Shown here piece by piece: positions 43,715 through 51,457 of a DNA stretch of 64,000 nt. The DNA lies in contig OZ245814.1 in NCBI GenBank assembly GCA_965228415.1, positions 4,960,001 to 5,024,000 on the forward strand, read 5' to 3'. This DNA is from Agaribacillus sp965228415 (GTDB lineage: Bacteria > Bacteroidota > Bacteroidia > Cytophagales > Cyclobacteriaceae). Within the stretch, counting starts at the first letter, position 1. The number at the start of each line of letters is the position of its first letter. The notes beneath the pieces are model-generated. The model had not been told where the DNA came from, ran no database searches, and worked only from the letters and a program-made list of their open reading frames with translations. The position numbers and the translations under genes are program-made.

Positions 43715-45589
43715 TCAATTTAGTTTCATAAGCAAATTAAACCTAACTCCAGGGTCAATATCCCATTTTATCGTGGCCCTCAGTTGTCTACTCAATGTTT
43801 CAATGATATTAAGCCCCATAGAATTACTGGAGACGTCTTTGCGGTTAAACCCTCTTCCATTATCCTGAATCTCAATCAGCAAATCCTCTTTGGCTTGTTT
43901 TATTCGAATGTATAGTTTGGGATTTAACACTTCCGAAAAAGTATGTTTAAAGGAATTGCTTACAAGTTCGTTTACAATCAGTCCTAAAGAGATTACCTGG
44001 TCAAGATCAATCTCAAAGTCACCAATCTCAACAATAATGTTATCATTATTCAATTCGTAACCAAAACTCTCTGCTAGTTGACTGATTAGATCATGAAAAT
44101 ATTCTCCGCCGTTTATATGACCAACTTCAGTTTTTGAATAAAGCTTTTGATGAATAATTGCCATGGCATTTACTCTGTTTTCACCGCTCTTAACCGCCTC
44201 CAGAGCGCCACTGTCGGTAATGGCCCGAGACTGAAGGCTGAAAATACTTGAAAGTAACTGTAGATTATTTTTGACTCGATGATGCAATTCCTGCATTAAA
44301 GTTTCTACTTTTCTCTTGTTCCGTTTTTCAGATTTGAACCGGCTATAAATAAAAAACCCAACGATTATGACCAGGATTACGCCGATCGCAAGGATAGATA
44401 TCCAAAGTCTGTTTAATTGGATTTCGGCGTCTTGAAGTTCTTTCTGAGTTTCCAGTACTTCTATAAACTGCTCTTTTTTTTCAGTTTCATATTTGGTTTG
44501 CATTTCTACAAGACTCTCAACTTTTTCCTGATTCAGCAAGCTGTCCTTTACTTCCATAAGTCGCATGGAGATTTTCAGGGCTTCTTTTGTATTGCCTAAA
44601 GCCTCATTCGTTTCAATACTGAGCGCAAGATTATCAGCCATTTCCTCAAGTAAACCTTCCTCCTTAATGATAACATAGGCTGAATCAAGAAACCATAGTG
44701 CTCTGCGGTATTGTCCCATGGCATTATGTACTTTCCCCAAATTATTTAGCGTTATCGCCTGTCCCACCAGATCTATGTTACTTGCTCTCATTGAAAAAGC
44801 GTTCTCAAATTGCTCCTTTGCCTCAGATAATTTTTCCAGATTGAATAATACCAAGCCTATATTATTTATGGTGCTGGCGATGCGGGAAGAATTCTGTTCT
44901 TCTTGCTTAATAGTCAAAGATCTACGCAAATAGAACAATGCGCTATCATAGTTACCTCGTCTTCGATATATTATTCCTAAGTTGTTTAAGGAGGAAGCTA
45001 TTTCCTTTCTCGAAGCTAGGCTTCGTCTAATGGCCAATGCTCTTTTGTGATAAGTAATTGCCTTTTCAAAATCATCTTGTCGGGAATAAATATTGGCGAT
45101 AGCATTGTAACATGATCCTAATGTTGAGGTTTCTTTTTTGTTTTCCAGGATTCTTACGGCAAGCAATAAATGCTCTAGCGCAGTGGTATATGCGCCTATC
45201 TCTTTATATGCAATTCCCAGATTGAGTTGCGCTGAAGCTTTGCTCAAGGTATCGTTTTGATCTTCGTAGAATTTTAAAGCGCTTTTGTAATAAAAAATAC
45301 AACTGTCAATGTGGCCCCCATGGTAATAAAAATTACCCAGATTGTTGTACATCGCCGCTACACCGGCGAGGTGATTCTTTTCCTTATAACCTTGTAAAGC
45401 CTGGTGATAATAATGGGAAGCGCTATCAACATCTCCATTTTGCTTATGCGCATCAGCAATATAGTAGAATAGAAGTTCAGGATTGCGCGGCTCTGTCATA
45501 AGTGAGTCTTTAAGCACCTTAATGACACTATCCGATTTTTGCGCAAAAACGGCAAAATTTGTTAATAGGAAAAGGGGGAGCCAGCGCAT
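43715..45589 (-). CDS. TPR sensor histidine kinase (HisKA_2/HWE-like)
   Basis: 624 residues. Signal peptide at the start (WLPLFLLTNFAVFA). Periplasmic TPR array about 30-370 with repeats such as AAMYNNLGNFYYHGGHID and ASSLNNLGIIYRRRGNYD. Membrane helix about 395-416 (LWISILAIGVILVIIVGFFIY). HisKA_2 box MQELHHRVKNNLQLLSSIFS with the phospho-His, and a HATPase with LIVNELVSNSFKHTF and DNGRGFN. Pairs with the LytTR regulator. A clean terminator-like hairpin lies between it and the small proline-rich lipoprotein gene upstream. Confidence 0.93.
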   Translation of the reverse strand: MRWLPLFLLTNFAVFAQKSDSVIKVLKDSLMTEPRNPELLFYYIADAHKQNGDVDSASHYYHQALQGYKEKNHLAGVAAMYNNLGNFYYHGGHIDSCIFYYKSALKFYEDQNDTLSKASAQLNLGIAYKEIGAYTTALEHLLLAVRILENKKETSTLGSCYNAIANIYSRQDDFEKAITYHKRALAIRRSLASRKEIASSLNNLGIIYRRRGNYDSALFYLRRSLTIKQEEQNSSRIASTINNIGLVLFNLEKLSEAKEQFENAFSMRASNIDLVGQAITLNNLGKVHNAMGQYRRALWFLDSAYVIIKEEGLLEEMADNLALSIETNEALGNTKEALKISMRLMEVKDSLLNQEKVESLVEMQTKYETEKKEQFIEVLETQKELQDAEIQLNRLWISILAIGVILVIIVGFFIYSRFKSEKRNKRKVETLMQELHHRVKNNLQLLSSIFSLQSRAITDSGALEAVKSGENRVNAMAIIHQKLYSKTEVGHINGGEYFHDLISQLAESFGYELNNDNIIVEIGDFEIDLDQVISLGLIVNELVSNSFKHTFSEVLNPKLYIRIKQAKEDLLIEIQDNGRGFNRKDVSSNSMGLNIIETLSRQLRATIKWDIDPGVRFNLLMKLN

Positions 45590-45632
45590 GACTTAAAAAA
45601 TAAATATTCTTTGAAATTAAAATTTATATAAG

Positions 45633-45660
45633 AAAAAACCACCCTTTCAAGTGGTTTTTT
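45633..45660 (-). terminator. Bidirectional terminator hairpin
   Basis: AAAAAACCAC and GTGGTTTTTT are exact reverse complements (10 bp) around an 8-nt loop, with T-runs on both strands. It sits after the proline-rich lipoprotein gene and 44 bp before the TPR kinase start (- strand), so it may partly separate or attenuate the two. Confidence 0.8.
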
Positions 45661-45682
45661 ACCTGTTCCGACCTGCTTTGGT

Positions 45683-45868
45683 TTAAATACTAAGTGAATC
45701 GAGCACCATTGTATTTGGACCTGGAGGAGGAGGTGGGGGCGGCGGAATTTCCACCGGATCCTCGTCTTCATCGTCTCCACCTCCGTAGCGGGGGTTTATC
45801 TCTTCCTCATTGCATGAAAATGCCCCAAATATTAATGTTAATATTGAAATATACTTTACAATTTTCAT
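45683..45868 (-). CDS. Small proline-rich lipoprotein
   Basis: 61 residues. Signal peptide with lipobox FGAFSC (Cys19), then an acidic stretch (GGGDDEDEDPVEIP) and a run of eight prolines, ending LDSLSI. Likely disordered and outside the cytoplasm. It lies just upstream of a TPR kinase/LytTR pair, as the acidic Pro/Gly-rich gene at 24808 lies upstream of the other pair. A partner for the kinase TPR domain is an attractive guess. Confidence 0.6.
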   Translation of the reverse strand: MKIVKYISILTLIFGAFSCNEEEINPRYGGGDDEDEDPVEIPPPPPPPPGPNTMVLDSLSI

Positions 45869-46006
45869 CTTATTGAATTTTTAAGTTGGACATGAGCTGA
45901 GGCAAGACTGAAAAGGCCAGAGGATTCCTGTTTTGGAAATCAAATGGATTCCAAACAACTAGTTATCAACATGTTACAATTGGCTCAGTTGCGCTCAGCC
46001 AGTTAG

Positions 46007-46085
46007 TGTGAGAGGAGTCTTACTTTCTGGACGGCTTCCACCCACTCTCACAATTGAGCTTTAGCTGTCCAGTCAGTGAAGACTT
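46007..46085. repeat. Overlapping inverted repeats with alternative folds
   Basis: TGTGAGAG (46007-46014) pairs exactly with CTCTCACA (46045-46052). A second, longer imperfect pair overlaps it: AGTCTTACTTTCTGGACGGCT (from about 46017, broken here only by a few mismatches) with AGCTGTCCAGTCAGTGAAGACT (to about 46085). Both cannot form at once in one RNA. It lies in the 255-bp gap before the 46124 gene. Confidence 0.5.
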
Positions 46086-46091
46086 GCAAGT

Positions 46092-46116
46092 GAAGCATTT
46101 CCGCGAACAATGCTTC
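46092..46116 (+). promoter_or_regulatory. Perfect 8-bp hairpin just before a start codon
   Basis: GAAGCATT and AATGCTTC are exact reverse complements around a 9-nt loop, ending 7 bp before the ATG at 46124. Could be an operator or a start-masking RNA hairpin. If translation starts at 46238 instead, it lies in the leader. Confidence 0.5.
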
Positions 46117-46123
46117 GGTATGA

Positions 46124-47017
46124 ATGATCAATCAACAATACAAATTTGGTAAGAGTAATGAGATTTATTATACCTACGGTGTACTTGTATTTGCAGAAAG
46201 ATTACCTTTAATTACACAAGATTTACTTCTTGTTATTATGCCTGTTAACTATAGAAAAATTGACATAAGGCATCTATTGGAACATTTGTCTTATGAAACA
46301 AATGAGTCACTTGATCACCATGGATTTGGACGAATAAGTGATCTGGTGGGTGGCTCCATCAGTCAGAAATACCTTTATGATAACCTTTACGGAAGGATTA
46401 AATCTGGATCTGATAATGATGAAATAAGGCTTTCGCCTAATAAAATGGATGAATTGGCCAAGTTCTTGGGATATCAAAATTTCAACACCTTCCTGGACCA
46501 TATTAAAATGCCTTTGGATCCGATACTTAAATCTCTAGAAGGGTCCTACTATTCCTATGTTAGAAAAAGAAGCAAAACAGGTACTTTGCTTCGATCACCT
46601 GTAAGGGTGGTAAAAAGGGAAAATCAGGTTATTTTGACATTGAAGGGGCCAAACTGGGAGTACGAGGGAAAATTGAAGTTAGTAGATGGTTGTCTTTTTT
46701 GCACCATGATATCAGCAGCGTCTAAAAAATCCTTCCATCATGTGTATAAAGTGGGCAAGAGTGAATTCCCTAAAGTATTAATGGGGCTTTTTACGGGAGT
46801 GTCGTCAGCAAATGATCCCATTGCCGGAAGGTGTGTTTTGATAAAGCAGGAGGAACAATTTGATAGCCTCCAAAATCAAAAAATGTCAATTGATGAGATG
46901 GCTGGATCTCAAAATCAAGAATATAAAAAATTAGCCGCATACTTCAAGAGATACGAGGACAATAATTTGCGAATCAATACACCGAGCGGTTTTGATTTGG
47001 ATGATTTAATTCCATGA
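46124..47017 (+). CDS. Cytosolic protein of unknown function with HTH-like N-terminus
   Basis: 297 residues from ATG 46124; ATG 46238 (MPVNYRKIDIRH) is a reasonable shorter start because the ordered part begins there. Residues ~48-130 are helical with SDLVGGSISQKYLYDNLYG and LSPNKMDELAKFLGYQNF, which looks like a helix-turn-helix or a signalling adaptor seen in Bacteroidota. Residues ~140-240 are beta-rich (SLEGSYYSYVRKRSKTG, YEGKLKLVDGCLFC). No signal or membrane helix. I do not know a function. Confidence 0.6.
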   Translation: MINQQYKFGKSNEIYYTYGVLVFAERLPLITQDLLLVIMPVNYRKIDIRHLLEHLSYETNESLDHHGFGRISDLVGGSISQKYLYDNLYGRIKSGSDNDEIRLSPNKMDELAKFLGYQNFNTFLDHIKMPLDPILKSLEGSYYSYVRKRSKTGTLLRSPVRVVKRENQVILTLKGPNWEYEGKLKLVDGCLFCTMISAASKKSFHHVYKVGKSEFPKVLMGLFTGVSSANDPIAGRCVLIKQEEQFDSLQNQKMSIDEMAGSQNQEYKKLAAYFKRYEDNNLRINTPSGFDLDDLIP

Positions 47018-47382
47018 TCAATGCGAGTCTAACATGCTATCACAATGGGAAAAAAGGGAAATGTAAAATGAACTCTATCTAAGTTAAAACGGCAATTTGC
47101 GAGTCCACTTATCTTCAATTTCCATTCTGGTAAGGCTACAAGGCTTGTTGATATTAGTGGCTTCTGCTCTTATCGGTGTGTTTCCATTGCGTTCGGATAT
47201 TCAAATCCGTACTGGAAATTGTCAAACTCTGGGAAAAGTGTTGAAAACACTTCTTCCCCAATACAACAAAAAAACAAACCAATCAAAGAATTGCCCATAA
47301 GATATACTGCGCCTGAATTCGTCCAACATTGTATTCATGTTAGGCTTACCGGCCACACGAATGCTTAATTATTACCAACCCT
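47018..47382. other. 365-bp intergenic stretch with one stable hairpin
   Basis: Between two convergent genes. The only clear structure is at 47231-47258: GGGAAAAGTGTT pairs with AACACTTCTTCCC over 12 bp with one bulged C and a 3-nt loop. A short frame at 47097-47300 has no Met start and no family likeness. Nothing else was seen. Confidence 0.55.
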
Positions 47383-47754
47383 TTATTTTTTCTTTTTAGA
47401 CGATTTGGGTTTCAAAGTCTTTACATACGCTAAGCTTACCAACAGATAACTTTTAAGCGTTTCGACATCAGCTAATAAATCATTAGGAATGGTAACGTAT
47501 TCCTTAAGTAAAGGTCCCGGTTCCGGCTTATAGATGGTTGAATTGTATTGTTCGAGAAATGCCTCTCTTTCTTGTTTAGGTAGACGAATACCTACAAATC
47601 CACTTTTTGATAATAATGAAAACATATGGCCATTAAGAGAGGTATAGGGGAAGCCAAATGTGGAATTAATTTCTAATTCCGGAATGCTTTTGACCAACTT
47701 TTCATATAGTTCGAGTTGTTCTGCAGAAATGGTTTTCTTTTCTTTTTTAGACAT
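47383..47754 (-). CDS. TfoX/Sxy N-terminal-domain-like protein
   Basis: 123 residues. NSTFGFPYTSLNGHMFSLLS, VGIRLPKQEREAFLEQY, the EPGPLLKEYVTIP strand and a basic C-terminus (KPKSSKKKK) match the small one-domain TfoX-N family. It is cytosolic, of unknown role in most bacteria (the full-length TfoX is a competence regulator). Convergent with the 46124 gene. Confidence 0.75.
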   Translation of the reverse strand: MSKKEKKTISAEQLELYEKLVKSIPELEINSTFGFPYTSLNGHMFSLLSKSGFVGIRLPKQEREAFLEQYNSTIYKPEPGPLLKEYVTIPNDLLADVETLKSYLLVSLAYVKTLKPKSSKKKK

Positions 47755-47966
47755 AGGCTAATCCAATTGGGTAATAACTGTATTAATTACTGTAATACTA
47801 CAATCAAGGTATTGAATTTACTTAAAAACGTGCATCTCTTCTAAAATTTTCAGATAGACAGGATGTTAATCCATCAATATGAGCAGGTTCCTGCCAAGAT
47901 TTAAAGTATTTGAGCGTTTTCCATTATAATCCACTTTTTGGATTTAACGGTTGGTACACGTTTTTT

Positions 47967-48491
47967 TCATCTACTTATTTTATCCAACATTTTTTTCGCT
48001 CGCCCCGAAACAGATTTCCTGTCATCAGACGTTAGCCTTACTAAATGTGGTCTAATCCATTCTTTTAGTTCCACATCCTTTTTTGTCCATTTTGTTAAGG
48101 TATCCATCGTTTGGTTTAGCACAATCCAATCGTTATGGTTAGCGAGATTGTTTTTCATTATTTTTTTTGCCTGCCCGATTTGCTTGTCAGTCATATCTTT
48201 TTCAAGCATTCCGAAAAGCTGTGATAAAGTCCATTGTGTGGATGCCTGGTCAATTTGGGCAATTTCAGTTAGAAATCGTTCGATGTATGGTACCAAAATG
48301 GTCTTTTTCGCTTTGCAAATCCGTTTCATAGCATTTGAGGTTCGCAATCGAACAATTTCGTCATTGCTGAAATAACAATTGAAAAGTTCATTGAAAAGTC
48401 CATTTTCAGTCAACACTTCTTCTACAACTTCTATCGTATTTCCTAATGAATTTGGGTGTCCGCCTTTTAATCTGTCTTCAAAGTTTTTCAT
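47967..48491 (-). CDS. HEAT-like helical protein
   Basis: 174 residues, all helical: GGHPNSLGNTIEVVEEVL, DEIVRLRTSNAMKRICKAKK, QASTQWTLSQLFGMLEKDM and NDWIVLNQTMDTLTKWTKKD form HEAT-type pairs. I recall it as a conserved small Bacteroidota protein, possibly a protein-protein scaffold. No signal peptide. A palindrome lies ~40 bp upstream of its start. Confidence 0.7.
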   Translation of the reverse strand: MKNFEDRLKGGHPNSLGNTIEVVEEVLTENGLFNELFNCYFSNDEIVRLRTSNAMKRICKAKKTILVPYIERFLTEIAQIDQASTQWTLSQLFGMLEKDMTDKQIGQAKKIMKNNLANHNDWIVLNQTMDTLTKWTKKDVELKEWIRPHLVRLTSDDRKSVSGRAKKMLDKISR

Positions 48492-48808
48492 TTAGGAATT
48501 GCGTTATTCATAGGTGCGCCAGCGTATGGCTATCCGGAATCCATTCCGGATGTTTTGGAATTGCAATAACCTAATCTAAAGGATTTTTAATTGAATTCAA
48601 AGATGTGTTGGCCACATGGATGTGGAGCTCAATAGTCTTGCCGGACTTAAGGTCTAATAACACCTGGATGTTTCTTAGGTTGATCCTATGCTCCAAAAGG
48701 CAGATATGATCACAAATACCTACCCGCAAAGTTTCCTGACAATTTTATAATATTTCACGGTTTGCCTCTCTTTATTTAATCTGCTATTTTTATTAAAAAT
48801 CTTGTCTT
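48492..48808. other. 317-bp divergent intergenic region
   Basis: Between the HEAT-like (-) and exported (+) genes. It holds a perfect 9-bp palindrome at 48532-48551 (ATCCGGAAT, CC, ATTCCGGAT) and an AT-rich stretch near 48745-48790 that could hold the + strand promoter. No other gene was seen. Confidence 0.55.
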
Positions 48809-49234
48809 ATGAAAAAGCTTACCTTTCTGCTTCTGGGATTTATGCTACACCTTTATGCTTTTGCCCAAACTACAGAAACCGAACAACAAAAGAAGATGGC
48901 GGCACAAATGGCCAAATACATGGATGCCGCATGGGAAGCTTCTCCCGAAAGTGGCAAAGCAAACCTGAGGATTTTAATGTTGGAAAATGACAAACCTATG
49001 GCAGGAAAGGTTTCTATATATGGAGCCTTTGCTCTTCTCATAAAGGGGAGATACAATCACACCACTGCCTTTAACCCCAATGCCAATGGTCGCTATGTTT
49101 ATGAAGGCATCACTCCCGGCACCTACAATATACTTATTGAAGGCAAAGACGGAAGGCAAGGATTTAAATGGGAGAAACCCGGGGTGAAAATCAATGTGGG
49201 GGAATCGCCTGTTTTGGAGGTGAAAGTCGAATAA
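48809..49234 (+). CDS. Exported protein with prealbumin-like beta domain
   Basis: 141 residues. Signal peptide (KKLTFLLLGFMLHLYAFA, then Q). A helix (KKMAAQMAKYMDAAWEAS) comes before a beta-sandwich typical of carboxypeptidase-regulatory or SpaA-like folds: MAGKVSIYGAFALLIKGRYN, NGRYVYEGITPGTYNILIEG, INVGESPVLEVKVE. Such domains bind or decorate surface proteins. Expected in the periplasm or on the surface. It stands alone with ~300 bp on each side. Confidence 0.65.
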   Translation: MKKLTFLLLGFMLHLYAFAQTTETEQQKKMAAQMAKYMDAAWEASPESGKANLRILMLENDKPMAGKVSIYGAFALLIKGRYNHTTAFNPNANGRYVYEGITPGTYNILIEGKDGRQGFKWEKPGVKINVGESPVLEVKVE

Positions 49235-49582
49235 ACGACCTGTTTACCTGGCACCCCGCCATCCAGACAACACAGCGACAGCGGGTATACTAGTTTGTTA
49301 TGATCTTACTGCTGGATCTCTTGTTTTCCGGTTATTTTGTAATGGAAAACCCGGGGGAATTTTAAATTTCATGAACATTTATTTAATACAAGTTCACACA
49401 TATTTTAAGATTTTTGGAAGATTGTGCTATTGCTAAACGAGTATTGGATCAATTGGAAAATGTGACGGGAGAGACTTGTTGGCAAGTCGGGTATGATTAA
49501 AAAATTTTTATTGACCTCTTACTAAAATCATGTATTGAAAAGTATTATGAGACAAAGTGCCGGTCATCTTTACTAACAAAAC
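49235..49582. other. 348-bp gap before the biosynthetic cluster
   Basis: Between two convergent genes. I see no frame, no clear terminator and no repeat; the middle part (about 49340-49420) is AT-rich. Confidence 0.5.
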
Positions 49583-50491
49583 TCACGCTCTATGAGAGGG
49601 CTGTTTCTCTGTAGTTTTAGCACCATCATGATTTATGCCATCATATTGATGATACCACAGATCGTAAATAAGTCCCATCATATTTTCATTGGAAACAGGT
49701 GAGGTATTTGCTTGTGACCGCACGGAAAAATTGTTGAACTTTTCAAGCTGACAAAAAAGTTCAAACTCCTCGGCAGAATAGTGTTCCACAATGCTTCGCA
49801 AGTGTTTAGGGTTTATATTTCCCTGGTTAAAATGATTGCTGTCAAAAAGTTCCGGCACTTTTGTCTTTAGCTTAAATTCAAATTTTGTATTTATCATTTC
49901 CAATACTTTTATGGGATTGGAAATAAAGTCATCGATATTGATCAGCAAAGATTTGTCCGGGTTTTTTAAAGAAAATTTCAACAGGATTTCGTTATAAAAC
50001 TTCCATGTCTTGAGGGCGAGCACCGGGCGACTAACAAAGATTTCATCGCTGTGTCTTCTGAAAAGAGAATCTACCACTTCCCAGGGTGCGCGATAAAAAA
50101 ACAGATAGCAGGCATTGGGCAATAAAGCCTGCCAGAAATCGAGAAAGAGCGTGGTCCGCGGATCCTTCCAACCCCAGTATAAATGGCTGTTTGCAGCAAT
50201 AATTTTCTTAGCAATATCTGCGTATTGTTCTTGATAAAATACGGTTTGCAGATCCCACCCATCGGGGTGAAGTTTGTTTTCCTCAAGGACATTTCTGTGA
50301 AATTCCAGAAAATCCAGATTTTCAAAATGTCCTTTTAAATTACCAACAGTCTCTCCCAGCAGTTGATTGCCGATAGATAACCCTGCTGCCTGTAGCAACG
50401 AAGCGCCAAGCGAAGTCCCGGAGCGGTGCATGCCAGTAGTAATAAGACATTTGTTGTTCGAGATATCCATATTATGACGGTTATAATCCAT
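49583..50491 (-). CDS. Sulfotransferase family protein
   Basis: 302 residues; Met8 (50470) is an equally good start. The 5'-phosphosulfate loop is CLITTGMHRSGTSLGASLLQ, and CYLFFYRAPWEVVDSLFRRH (about 131-150) holds the 3'-phosphate region of PAPS-dependent enzymes. No signal peptide, so it acts in the cytosol or on its membrane face. It should transfer sulfate from PAPS to a sugar or other hydroxyl. It is last in a three-gene - strand operon after a GT2 enzyme (18 bp) and an FtsX-type permease, which suggests a sulfated glycoconjugate. Confidence 0.82.
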   Translation of the reverse strand: MDYNRHNMDISNNKCLITTGMHRSGTSLGASLLQAAGLSIGNQLLGETVGNLKGHFENLDFLEFHRNVLEENKLHPDGWDLQTVFYQEQYADIAKKIIAANSHLYWGWKDPRTTLFLDFWQALLPNACYLFFYRAPWEVVDSLFRRHSDEIFVSRPVLALKTWKFYNEILLKFSLKNPDKSLLINIDDFISNPIKVLEMINTKFEFKLKTKVPELFDSNHFNQGNINPKHLRSIVEHYSAEEFELFCQLEKFNNFSVRSQANTSPVSNENMMGLIYDLWYHQYDGINHDGAKTTEKQPSHRA

Positions 50492-50509
50492 AAGATAATA
50501 GCATTTGAT

Positions 50510-51457
50510 CTACGGAATATCCTGTAACAATTTTAAGATGATTTCATTTAAATCCACCAACCCATTGTCATAGTTTTCCACACACAGCATGGTTTCCAGC
50601 ATATTAAATTTATGGTGAAGGTAAAGCAAATTCTGGTAACCTTCCTTTTTCCGCTGCTCCTGATCTTTAAAGTGAGGATAATGAATGGACAGGGCAGTTT
50701 TCAGAAGACATATCTGAACATCGTCTTGGTACAACCGGATGCCGAGGTCATTGTCTTCAACACCCCACCTGCCATCGTAGGCTTCATCAAATAAACCGAT
50801 CTTCACTATATCTTCAGTTGCAACAGATACATGGCATGTCCAGAAATAGTACCAGGGAGCAGGTAAATTTTCAATCTTGTAATCATATTTCCTGTAATGT
50901 TTGTCTCTGACGTCACGAAACTGAGGACATTTTTCCAGTTGGCTGACGGAGTAAACAGGATCGGAAGGAACAATCAGATCCTTTAATAAAGTATTTGACT
51001 TTTGGTGATGATCAAATCCATAAACATAACCAATAGCCGATTTCCTGTAAATTTTTGTTCTGTGAAACCGAATGTGTTCCGCCACACAATCTACATGTAG
51101 AATTACCCCGGCGTCAATGAACAAGCAAACATTGCCTGCCGATCGCATTATTGCATTATTTCTGGCGGAAGCCACACGATATCCTCTATCTTCCTGATAT
51201 ACATATTTTAAATTCAACATGTGCTCATATCTGGTTATCATGCCCCGGGTATGGTCGGATGAGCCGTCGTCACTGATAATTACTTCAAACCTCCATGGTT
51301 CTATTTGTTGAAGACACAACGAATCGAGCGTGTACCGAAGCAACTGGCTTCGGTTGTAGGTGGGGATAATCACTGAGATCTCATATTTATCTGACGCACC
51401 GCTCATGTGTTTATCAGGCCTGGATCCAAAAAACATCAATAGATAGCCGGAATTCAT
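50510..51457 (-). CDS. GT2 glycosyltransferase
   Basis: 315 residues; a later Met (51406, MSGASDKYEI) may be the true start since the fold begins at ISVIIPTYNR. GT-A marks: VIISDDGSSDHTRG, the acceptor-side YRVASARNNAIMRS and FIDAGVIL in place of DxD, and ending with a galactosyltransferase-type part (LPAPWYYFWTCHVS, WGVEDNDLGIRL). It closely resembles the 57044 enzyme of the same cluster, so the two are paralogs. It overlaps the permease gene upstream by 4 bp. Confidence 0.88.
   Translation of the reverse strand: MNSGYLLMFFGSRPDKHMSGASDKYEISVIIPTYNRSQLLRYTLDSLCLQQIEPWRFEVIISDDGSSDHTRGMITRYEHMLNLKYVYQEDRGYRVASARNNAIMRSAGNVCLFIDAGVILHVDCVAEHIRFHRTKIYRKSAIGYVYGFDHHQKSNTLLKDLIVPSDPVYSVSQLEKCPQFRDVRDKHYRKYDYKIENLPAPWYYFWTCHVSVATEDIVKIGLFDEAYDGRWGVEDNDLGIRLYQDDVQICLLKTALSIHYPHFKDQEQRKKEGYQNLLYLHHKFNMLETMLCVENYDNGLVDLNEIILKLLQDIP

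Noticed and set aside
42986..45589. Hybrid two-component system of the PUL
   Set aside because: It is 23 kb from the glycan genes, the kinase and regulator are separate proteins, and the PUL already has its own sigma/FecR switch.
47097..47300. 67-residue frame as a gene
   Set aside because: No ATG start, no family likeness, and a stable hairpin lies inside it.
47321..47346. Integron attC-like site (GTCCAAC ... GTTAGGC)
   Set aside because: The core-like boxes fit RYYYAAC/GTTRRRY but only 11 bp lie between them, with no integrase and no array of such sites.
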